From positions 1,054,001 through 1,118,000 of the forward strand of contig NZ_SMGK01000001.1 of the NCBI RefSeq assembly GCF_004339725.1: a stretch of 64,000 nt of DNA, in the 5' to 3' direction. The position numbers and the translations under genes are program-made. The stretch comes from Acidipila rosea (GTDB lineage Bacteria; Acidobacteriota; Terriglobia; Terriglobales; Acidobacteriaceae). Shown here piece after piece: positions 17,923 to 26,309 of the stretch (position 1 is the first letter of the stretch; every line of letters starts with the position of its first letter). Below the pieces are notes generated by a model. The model searched no databases and had not been told where the DNA came from. It saw nothing but the letters and a program-made list of their open reading frames with translations.

Positions 17923-20555
17923 TGATTGCTCCTGACCGGAGTTTCCGTCCTCGACCTATGGAAGAGGCTGCCGCTCGGCTCGCCTACCAGCTCGAATCCG
18001 GCCCAGTAGTATGGCGGCACGCCGGAGTGCAGCATATCGAGCTGTGCTCGCCGCAGGGCCTCGGCCTTTCCTTCGTTATGGCTAAGGTGCTGGTAGAAGT
18101 CCATCATGAGCTGCGCGGTAGCACGATCTTCCACCTCCCAAAACGTGGAGACGACGCTCTGCGCTCCCGCTTCGATGAAGGCGTTGACGATATTCGCAAC
18201 GCCTTCTTCGCCCACCGGCCCGACGCCGGTATTGCAGGCCGACAGCGTTACCAGGCTGGCATTCAAAGGCAGTCGCCGAATTTCGCGCACCTGGAGAAGT
18301 CCGTCATCCAAAGGCGGAGACTCCGGCGCGAAGACAAGAGCCGAGCGGTCCGGGAATTCGGAATCGGCATATCCGTGCAGAGCAAGGTGGATAACGTTGT
18401 ATTGGTTGAGCGGCAGACGCTTGAAGTCCGTCTCGGTGGCGTGATCGCCCAGCAGGATGGTGCCGGGTTTGGGAAGATCGGTGGCGATGGTCTCTACTTC
18501 ATTCCGGCTTTCAGGCAGAGCAACCAATTCCTGCCGCTCCGGCCCGGACACCGTCCTGCGAATGGCAGCAATCAAAGTTGTCGAGGGCGGCTTGGATGTC
18601 CAGGCAGCCACGCCCAGATACGGCAGGTCGTCTCTCATCGTCTGGTCGGCGCGGTGTCTTAGCATATCGAGCACGGTTCCTGATGGCACCACTGAAACCA
18701 GATGAGAAGCGAGGACGAACTGCCCGGTATTTGCCAGCGCGGAGAACGGAAGAAGATGCAGTTTCCCGTCAGGAACCACAATCAGCGCCTGCGTTTCTTT
18801 GAACTCCGGCATGCCACCAAGCAGTCCGTTGAACAGAGACTGAGCCAGTGGTAGGTCGGTCTTTTGCTGAATGAGTTCGGATCGATACAGCGTCGCCTCC
18901 TGCTCCAGTTCTGTCTTCGGCGGCAGAGTGTAGCGATGAACCGCGCATTGTGTAATGGCGAGCGCATAGGAGTGCGGATCGGCAAGCACATACTCGATGA
19001 GGAGTTCCGACGGTCGCAGGTCGTGCTGCAATTCGTAGAGCGGGACAGGCGTGGGCGGTACGTCCATCGCCGATGCTCCCCCGGTGAGTTGCTGTTCCGT
19101 GGTGTAAATGGCTGCGAGGATATTGCTTCTCGCCTCTGGATCGTTGGTGTTGAGTAGCTGGACATCTAGCTTCGTAAGGCGGGCCTCCCCGGCGTCCTGC
19201 TCGCCCGGTGCGACCACCTCGCGGTGGGCAAGAGCCTGCACCTCCACACGCCCGCGCGCACGCTCGATGGCGCGGAACGCATCTGTCATCTGGCCCTGAT
19301 CGGTGAGCGATGCAAAATATCCCGCATAGACCATGCTTAGGTCACTGAGCAACTGCCGCTCGACCATTGGGGTTGGAGCCTTACTCAATAGCGCATCCAG
19401 CAGGTCCTCGCTTTTGTCATAAAGATCATTGGACGCCTTGACGTTCCCAAGCCTCTCCATGATCTCCGCTTTGATGGCAAGATTCCTGGGCATAAAGTAC
19501 AGCTCATCCGGAATGTTCCGGTTGGCGTCGATGGCTTGGTTGATTGCCGTCAATGCAGATTGCAAATCTCCCTGATGGAGATAGGCTTGTGCCAAAAGCC
19601 CGTCCACCTGCGTCAATCCACGCCAGTACGAGAGCTTCTTTGCATTGGTGGCTGACTGTTCGAGGTCGGAGATCGCCTGACTCCAGTCGCCCATTCGCTC
19701 ATCAACGTCGGCCCGTGTCTGGTAAAGCTCATAGAGGTGTCCGGCAAGATGATAGGCGGATACCTTCTGCATTTCTTCTGCGGCGAGTGCCAGTGCTTGC
19801 TTGTTGTCGCCGATACCGCTCAGCGCTTCGATCTTGGCGGTGGTCGCGATGGTGGGATACGCCGCTCCGTGCGTCTTCGCGGCTACCTTGATCGCCTCAT
19901 TGAGCGGTCCAAGGGCCTCTTTGTATTTGTGCAATTCCACCAGACCAGCGCCATACATGCTGGCATATCGAATCTGCGCGGCTGGGTCGGCGACCTTTGC
20001 AACCATCCATGCCTTCACCACGTCCTTTTTTGCGGTTGCGATATCGCCGAGCAGGAATGCGGCAATCCCTTGTTCTCCAATCGCGCGAGACGCGAGCAGA
20101 TAATGATGCTGCCGTACCGCCAGAGCTTCGACCTCGGCCCAGGTCTGGCGCGCCATACCGGAGTCGTAGTTCACTTCGAGCATTCCGAGAATCGTCAGGA
20201 TGCGAAGCCGCGTCTCCGGATCATGCGCCTCCAGCAAAATCAGATCGTGGCGCAAAACCGCAATCTGGCTCGGAATCGTCGTGGAAGATTCGCTCTGTGC
20301 CGGCACCTGACTGACGCGCGCATACAGAGCCTTCGAGAGATTGTGCTCCTGCAGGAACTGCAATTCTGCTTGACGATAAATGGGAGCCGCCGCAATCCAG
20401 CTATTGAGCCACGACATCTCATCGGCTCGCTTCAGCAGCAACTCTGGAGAATCTGGATCTCTGCGGTGGACAATACGATATCCAACCCCGCCCAGAGCAG
20501 CGGCAACGAGCAAACCGGCAGTGACGCGAACGGCAGGGGAGGAGGCAATTCGCAT
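17919..20555 (-). CDS. TPR-CHAT caspase-like protease, membrane anchored
   Basis: An 878-residue protein with one N-terminal membrane anchor (about residues 8-28), about 450 residues of TPR-like helical repeats, a linker, and a C-terminal CHAT domain. The CHAT catalytic dyad is intact: His727 in HLALHGYAD and Cys774 in TLSACNTG. CHAT proteins are caspase/separase relatives; TPR-CHAT proteins include the gRAMP-associated Craspase, which cuts specific partners. I chose ATG at 20555, preceded by a GGGG-containing site, rather than a TTG 24 bases upstream. The gene is coupled to the S41 peptidase by ATGA, suggesting a two-protease pathway. The substrate is unknown. Confidence 0.9.
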   Translation of the reverse strand: MRIASSPAVRVTAGLLVAAALGGVGYRIVHRRDPDSPELLLKRADEMSWLNSWIAAAPIYRQAELQFLQEHNLSKALYARVSQVPAQSESSTTIPSQIAVLRHDLILLEAHDPETRLRILTILGMLEVNYDSGMARQTWAEVEALAVRQHHYLLASRAIGEQGIAAFLLGDIATAKKDVVKAWMVAKVADPAAQIRYASMYGAGLVELHKYKEALGPLNEAIKVAAKTHGAAYPTIATTAKIEALSGIGDNKQALALAAEEMQKVSAYHLAGHLYELYQTRADVDERMGDWSQAISDLEQSATNAKKLSYWRGLTQVDGLLAQAYLHQGDLQSALTAINQAIDANRNIPDELYFMPRNLAIKAEIMERLGNVKASNDLYDKSEDLLDALLSKAPTPMVERQLLSDLSMVYAGYFASLTDQGQMTDAFRAIERARGRVEVQALAHREVVAPGEQDAGEARLTKLDVQLLNTNDPEARSNILAAIYTTEQQLTGGASAMDVPPTPVPLYELQHDLRPSELLIEYVLADPHSYALAITQCAVHRYTLPPKTELEQEATLYRSELIQQKTDLPLAQSLFNGLLGGMPEFKETQALIVVPDGKLHLLPFSALANTGQFVLASHLVSVVPSGTVLDMLRHRADQTMRDDLPYLGVAAWTSKPPSTTLIAAIRRTVSGPERQELVALPESRNEVETIATDLPKPGTILLGDHATETDFKRLPLNQYNVIHLALHGYADSEFPDRSALVFAPESPPLDDGLLQVREIRRLPLNASLVTLSACNTGVGPVGEEGVANIVNAFIEAGAQSVVSTFWEVEDRATAQLMMDFYQHLSHNEGKAEALRRAQLDMLHSGVPPYYWAGFELVGEPSGSLFHRSRTETPVRSNQ

Positions 20556-20684
20556 AATACCCCGTTCACTTGGGGTCAATGATGCCAGATTGTGTCGAAC
20601 AGTTCAAATATTCGTAGATTCGTCCTGTTAAGCGCGTCCAAAACGTAGCCGCAACAGATTACTTCTCGCGCAGGTGCGCCCTCC

Positions 20685-22447
<1,763 letters not shown>

Positions 22448-22489
22448 GGTAAATCTCCTTATTTCAGAATGTTTTTCATGAGCGGGCCT

Positions 22490-22861
22490 TTACTGACTCG
22501 CACAGGCGCTCTTTCTATACTTGCCGAGGGGGACTTCCGCGAGACGGGCAAGCAGGAATACCCCGACGATGGAACCCAGGAAGATATTGGGCTGCATCGG
22601 CACAAGATGGAAACCCCACAAGGCAACGTATACGGCCGCGACCAGAAAAAGCGGCCCTGTGACATAGCAATGCACCCGCCCGCATCGCGCGGCGTTCGCA
22701 AGGCAGGCCACACCCATAACCAGGAAGGCGGGAATCCAGAGCAGCAACTCGAACTTCGGCCAGTTGGCCCCGACAACGAGAGCGATGACGGGTAGCCACC
22801 AAAGGAGAACTGTGAAGCGGCCGCAGGCAAGATCGGTTGGTTTGTGGTTTGGGCCAGGCAT
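22490..22861 (-). CDS. Mer-operon membrane protein with conserved Cys motif
   Basis: A 123-residue protein with about four membrane helices. Between helices it carries RCGRVHCYVTGP, a motif I associate with an uncharacterised membrane protein found in mer operons outside the classical transposons; the two cysteines (C-x4-C) and the His could bind Hg(II). It lies between merT and merP, 16 bp after merT. I used ATG 22861 (GGGA about 12 bases upstream) rather than the TTG at 22897, which would overlap merT. A role in mercury transport beside MerT is inferred from context. Confidence 0.75.
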   Translation of the reverse strand: MPGPNHKPTDLACGRFTVLLWWLPVIALVVGANWPKFELLLWIPAFLVMGVACLANAARCGRVHCYVTGPLFLVAAVYVALWGFHLVPMQPNIFLGSIVGVFLLARLAEVPLGKYRKSACASQ

Positions 22862-22877
22862 GGGTATCTCGTTTCCC

Positions 22878-23228
22878 TCAGTAGAAGAGTGGCGCAATGT
22901 ATGGGAAGGTGAACGCGATCACCACCAGTACGGCAACCACCCAGAACAGAATTTCGTAAACGCGTTTGGTCCGAGGCAACACGCAGACTTCGCCTGGCAG
23001 GCATTTCTCGGCGGGTCGATAGATGCGCCGCCAGGCAAAGAACAAAGCGACCAGCGCCACGCCGATGAATAGCGGGCGATAGGGTTCCAGCATCGCCAGG
23101 TTTCCGATCCATGCACCGCTAAAGCCCAGGGCAATCAGCACCAGCGGCCCCAGGCAGCACGTCGAAGCAAGAATCGCCGCCAGTCCACCCAACGCCAGCG
23201 TGCCAGATTTGGATTTCTCCGATGCCAT
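22878..23228 (-). CDS. merT: Mercuric ion transporter
   Basis: A 116-residue inner-membrane protein with three helices. The first helix holds the vicinal cysteines (STCCLGP, Cys24-25) that accept Hg(II) from MerP. A cytoplasmic loop holds Cys76 and Cys82 (CLPGEVC), which pass it to MerA. I chose ATG at 23228 because GGAGGAAA lies about 12 bases upstream; the longer frame extends across the operator and is not credible. It is the first gene of the mer structural operon. Confidence 0.95.
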   Translation of the reverse strand: MASEKSKSGTLALGGLAAILASTCCLGPLVLIALGFSGAWIGNLAMLEPYRPLFIGVALVALFFAWRRIYRPAEKCLPGEVCVLPRTKRVYEILFWVVAVLVVIAFTFPYIAPLFY

Positions 23229-23256
23229 GCGCTTTCTTTTCCTCCGCAATAAAAAC

Positions 23257-23288
23257 AGAGTAATCTCCGTACATGGGTACGGAGTCAA
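23257..23288 (-). promoter_or_regulatory. mer operator/promoter (PmerT) bound by MerR
   Basis: A perfect 8-bp dyad CTCCGTAC-N4-GTACGGAG (23265-23284) lies between a -35 TTGACT (23283-23288) and a -10 TACTCT (23257-23262) on the minus strand. The spacer of 19-20 bp is longer than optimal, the hallmark of MerR-family promoters that are untwisted on activation. The sequence closely matches the classical Tn501/Tn21 operator. Confidence 0.93.
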
Positions 23289-23290
23289 GC

Positions 23291-23749
23291 ATGAAATCAC
23301 GAATGACCATCGGAAAGTTGGCGGAGACGGCGGGAGTGGGAGTGGAAACCATCCGCTTTTATCAGCGCTCCGGGTTGTTGCCGGAGCCGGAGCGGCCCAT
23401 GTCCGGGTATCGGGAATATGCGGAGGGCGATGCGTGGCGCATCCGCTTCATCAAGCGGGCGCAGACGCTCGGCTTCAATCTGGAGGATATTGCCGGTCTG
23501 CTCCGGTTGGACGGACCGCAAACGTGCAGCGTGACGCACGACCTGGCGCAGGAAAAGCTGCACGTCGTCGAACAAAAGATCGCGGGACTCGCATCCATCC
23601 GCGATGCCTTGCAGCAATTGGTTCGGCAGTGTGAACGCAAACATCAGCGCGGCACCTGCCCGATCATCCAATCACTTGCTCACAACAATAATGAATTGCG
23701 GTTGAACTCCACGCCCGCGCCAATCCTCAGCGCAAAAAAGAGTATGTGA
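23291..23749 (+). CDS. merR: Mercury-responsive MerR regulator
   Basis: A 152-residue activator/repressor. The N-terminal winged helix (TIGKLAETAGVGVETIRFYQ) is followed by a dimerisation helix. The mercury-binding cysteines are Cys79, Cys114 and Cys123, matching C82/C117/C126 of Tn501 MerR. I placed the start at ATG 23291, which has GGAG six bases upstream; an earlier ATG at 23273 lies inside the operator. It is divergent from merT and controls it. Confidence 0.94.
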   Translation: MKSRMTIGKLAETAGVGVETIRFYQRSGLLPEPERPMSGYREYAEGDAWRIRFIKRAQTLGFNLEDIAGLLRLDGPQTCSVTHDLAQEKLHVVEQKIAGLASIRDALQQLVRQCERKHQRGTCPIIQSLAHNNNELRLNSTPAPILSAKKSM

Positions 23750-23876
23750 GTTTTACCGTGAAGGTCTTCTGGGATGGAAGGTTAGGATTGCCAGCCTCCG
23801 TGCTAATAAATTGACTTCCCTGGTTGTAGATGACATGGAGAAAGCTGTCCGGCTTATATTCGTATTGGAGCCGGAG
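23727..23876 (-). pseudogene. C-terminal remnant of a DUF5916-like beta-barrel gene
   Basis: The minus-strand frame ends in about 49 residues (LRLQYEYKPDSFLHVIYNQG to FTVKLTYSFLR, stop at 23727). These resemble the last barrel strands of outer-membrane DUF5916/carbohydrate-binding-9 proteins of Acidobacteria. The upstream part of the gene is missing, so this is debris, overlapping the 3' end of merR by 23 bp. It suggests the mer cassette was inserted by recombination through this gene. Family assignment is by pattern and tentative. Confidence 0.45.
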
Positions 23877-23967
23877 GTTCGTACTCCAACAACTCCACAC
23901 ACACAACAAACAACCAAATTCTCATCATCATGTTTAAGCCAATGCTCGCGCCATGGCGCGGATCGTG

Positions 23968-25395
23968 TCATGCGTTCGGCTCAGGGTTCTCCGCCGTGTT
24001 CAAGGGAAGGCGCAGGATGAATGTGCAGCCCCGGCCTGCTTCGGAGTGAAGCTCGATCCTCCCGCCATTGGCGGACACGGCCCACTCCGCGATCGACAGG
24101 CCGAGACCTGCTCCGCCTTCGGCGCGGGTGCGCGCCTTGTCTATTCGATAGAAACGCTGGAATATTTTGCCGGCATGCTCTTCCGGGATGCCGGGGCCGC
24201 TGTCCCGCACCTCGATCAAGACGTCTTTGCCGTTTGCCCGCACCCGCACTGCAATGGTTCCGCCGGATGGGGAATACTTCACCGCGTTGTCGATGAGATT
24301 GATCAACGCCTGGCGCAGAATGAGCCGGTCGCCACGCACGGTGAGAGATGGATCTCCCTCCACCGCGACTGTTTGCCGCTTTTCCTCCGCAAGCACTTCG
24401 AGCAACGCCGCCGACTCCTTCGCCAGATCGAGGACTTTGATGCTTGTGCGTTGCAGTTGAATCTGCCCGGCGTCGGCCCTCGACATGGTCAGCAGGCTTT
24501 CGACCAGGCGGGTGAGACGACTTACTTCCTCCAACATGCTGCCGATGATGTCACGGTAATACGCTGCATCTCCCGTGTTCTGCAATGCGACTTCGCCCAC
24601 GCTCCGAATCGCGGTCAGGGGCGTGCGCAGCTCGTGAGACGCATCCGCCGTGAAGCGGCGAAGTTGCTCAAAGGACTTCTCCAGGCGAGCCAGCGTCTCA
24701 TTGAAAGCGAGTCCAAGACGGCCCAGCTCATCCTCCGGGTCTTGTACGGTCAGACGTTCATTGAGGGATTCTGCGCTGATCTTCCTGGCCCGTTGCGCCA
24801 TCTCCTCCACCGGCTGCAGGGCCTGCCCGGCAACCGCATACCCGGCCAAGCCGATCAGCAGCACCGTGACCGGAAGGCCGATGGCCAGCACCGAGACCAT
24901 GTCCCAGAATTCATCCCACAGCGGCTCCTCGCTGACACCAAGCCGAAGCAGAATCGACTGCCCTTCGATCTGGTGCGTTCGCGATTCGACTCGCACTCTC
25001 GTGCCATTCCGCAGACGATATGTGCGCGGAGAGCGGTCGAACGGTTTCTGCGCCGCGTCCGGAGCCGGACCCAGCGGAGACCCCTCCAGCGCATCGCTCA
25101 GATACATCGGTTTTCCGCCAGCGGTCCATATCTCCAACAGGTACCCCTGTTCGGATCCTCCTTCGCGCGCTTCACCTTCCTCCGAGCGCAGTTCCACTTC
25201 GCCATCTGGCGACACCGTGATGAGTCCTTCCACCGTTTCGATCTCACGGCCCAGGCTTGCGTCCTGTTGCTTTCTCAAGTTGTGCAGAAGATAGACAGAG
25301 GTTCCTGCCGCATAGAACGCAAGCCCGACAGCCAGCAGGACGCCGTAGAGCAAGGTCAGCCTCACCCGCAGTGTTCTGGCGAGTATTCTCTTCAT
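23968..25395 (-). CDS. Heavy-metal-type sensor histidine kinase (CusS-like)
   Basis: A 475-residue membrane kinase with helices at about 11-35 and 166-190, a periplasmic sensor domain between them, then HAMP, HisKA with phosphoacceptor His254 (DASHELRTPLT), and HATPase (LIDNAVKYS, DSGPGIP, GGAGLGLSIA). The layout resembles the CusS/CopS family. The start is ATG 25395, overlapping the response-regulator stop (ATGA). With the next gene it forms one operon reading away from the TonB receptor. The signal is unknown; metal or oxidative stress is inferred from the mer and efflux neighbourhood. Confidence 0.92.
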   Translation of the reverse strand: MKRILARTLRVRLTLLYGVLLAVGLAFYAAGTSVYLLHNLRKQQDASLGREIETVEGLITVSPDGEVELRSEEGEAREGGSEQGYLLEIWTAGGKPMYLSDALEGSPLGPAPDAAQKPFDRSPRTYRLRNGTRVRVESRTHQIEGQSILLRLGVSEEPLWDEFWDMVSVLAIGLPVTVLLIGLAGYAVAGQALQPVEEMAQRARKISAESLNERLTVQDPEDELGRLGLAFNETLARLEKSFEQLRRFTADASHELRTPLTAIRSVGEVALQNTGDAAYYRDIIGSMLEEVSRLTRLVESLLTMSRADAGQIQLQRTSIKVLDLAKESAALLEVLAEEKRQTVAVEGDPSLTVRGDRLILRQALINLIDNAVKYSPSGGTIAVRVRANGKDVLIEVRDSGPGIPEEHAGKIFQRFYRIDKARTRAEGGAGLGLSIAEWAVSANGGRIELHSEAGRGCTFILRLPLNTAENPEPNA

Positions 25396-26075
25396 GGCGT
25401 TTCCTCGTTGAGAATGAACCCGACGCCGCGGATAGTGTGCAGCATCTTGACCTCGAAGGGATCGTCCAGTTTTTTTCGCAAGCGTGCGATGTGTACGTCG
25501 ATGACGTTGTCGAGCGGCGTGGCCCGTCCCGGCTCTTTCCAAACATCGCGCGCCAGCATTTCGCGGGAGACGACCCGGCCTTTGTTGCGTGCCAGAAACT
25601 CCAGCAATTCAAACTCCCGGCCCGTCAACTCCAGGCACAGCCCTTTCCGCAACACCGTCCGGTTTACCGGATCGATCTCAAGAGCGCCGATTCTGAGCGG
25701 CGTCGCCGGTTCTGCCTTTCCCCTACGCAACAGCGCTCGAATGCGAGCGCTCAACTCCGGGAACGCGAAGGGTTTCACCAGATAATCGTCGGCTCCTGTA
25801 TCCAATCCGGCGACGCGATCTTCGATCGCGTCCTTCGCAGTGAGGATCAGTACCTGGACACCCGAATTCTGTCTGCGAAGCGCCGCCAGCACCTCCAAGC
25901 CATCACGGCCCGGCAGCATGATGTCCAGTACGATCAGATCAAACGCGCGGCTGCTGGCGAGAAAGAATCCTTCCTCTCCGGTCCCAGCTAGGACGACTTC
26001 GTAGCCTTCAGCCTGCAAGCCTTCCTGCACGGCGTGGCCGACCTTCGGTTCGTCTTCAACCACAAGAATCTGCAT
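25392..26075 (-). CDS. OmpR-family response regulator (CusR-like)
   Basis: A 227-residue regulator: receiver domain (acceptor Asp51 in IVLDIMLPG, conserved Lys in LVKPF) and a C-terminal winged helix (TGREFELLEFLARNKGRVVS, then NVIDVHIARLRKKL). Its gene is divergent from the TonB receptor; the shared upstream region holds 11-bp-spaced CTTCAGG repeats. It is coupled to the kinase (ATGA). Part of this gene's start and promoter is duplicated at 29303-29471. Confidence 0.94.
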   Translation of the reverse strand: MQILVVEDEPKVGHAVQEGLQAEGYEVVLAGTGEEGFFLASSRAFDLIVLDIMLPGRDGLEVLAALRRQNSGVQVLILTAKDAIEDRVAGLDTGADDYLVKPFAFPELSARIRALLRRGKAEPATPLRIGALEIDPVNRTVLRKGLCLELTGREFELLEFLARNKGRVVSREMLARDVWKEPGRATPLDNVIDVHIARLRKKLDDPFEVKMLHTIRGVGFILNEETP

Positions 26076-26210
26076 CGTTCATGTCCTCCTTCCGGTATAC
26101 AAACACATCGCGCCGAAATGTTCTGAACTCTTGCTGAAGATATCCTGACGGCGAAGTAAGAAAATCTTCAGGCCATCTTCAGGATTGGCTTTGATAATTG
26201 CGACTATAAA
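26043..26210. repeat. Copy A of a duplicated regulatory block
   Basis: This region, covering the first bases of the response-regulator gene and its upstream promoter, recurs in diverged form at 29303-29471. Shared landmarks include the start of the regulator gene, the ribosome site, GGCGAAGTAAG, the paired ATCTTCAGG boxes and the CGACTATAA -10. Similarity by eye is about 80%. Confidence 0.85.
26164..26183 (+). promoter_or_regulatory. Response-regulator box: paired ATCTTCAGG, 11-bp period
   Basis: Two exact copies of ATCTTCAGG start at 26164 and 26175, a direct repeat with 11-bp spacing, placing both sites on one DNA face as OmpR-class dimers require. A -10-like TATAAA follows at 26205, about 30 bp after the second box. 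The receptor gene starts at 26310. The same site could also control the divergent regulator/kinase operon. Confidence 0.75.
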
Positions 26211-26309
26211 CAAAGACAGTCGATGTTTTATGTTGTTGCGCAGAGATCAAGCCATCAGCTTTATTTTGCTGGCTTTCAAGGGCCTTGCAGCGGGAATCTT
26301 TTATCTTCT

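Noticed and set aside
23953..25785. 610-residue plus-strand reading frame across the histidine kinase and regulator
   Set aside because: It is antisense to two clearly identified genes with intact motifs and has no family features; high GC third positions create such shadows.
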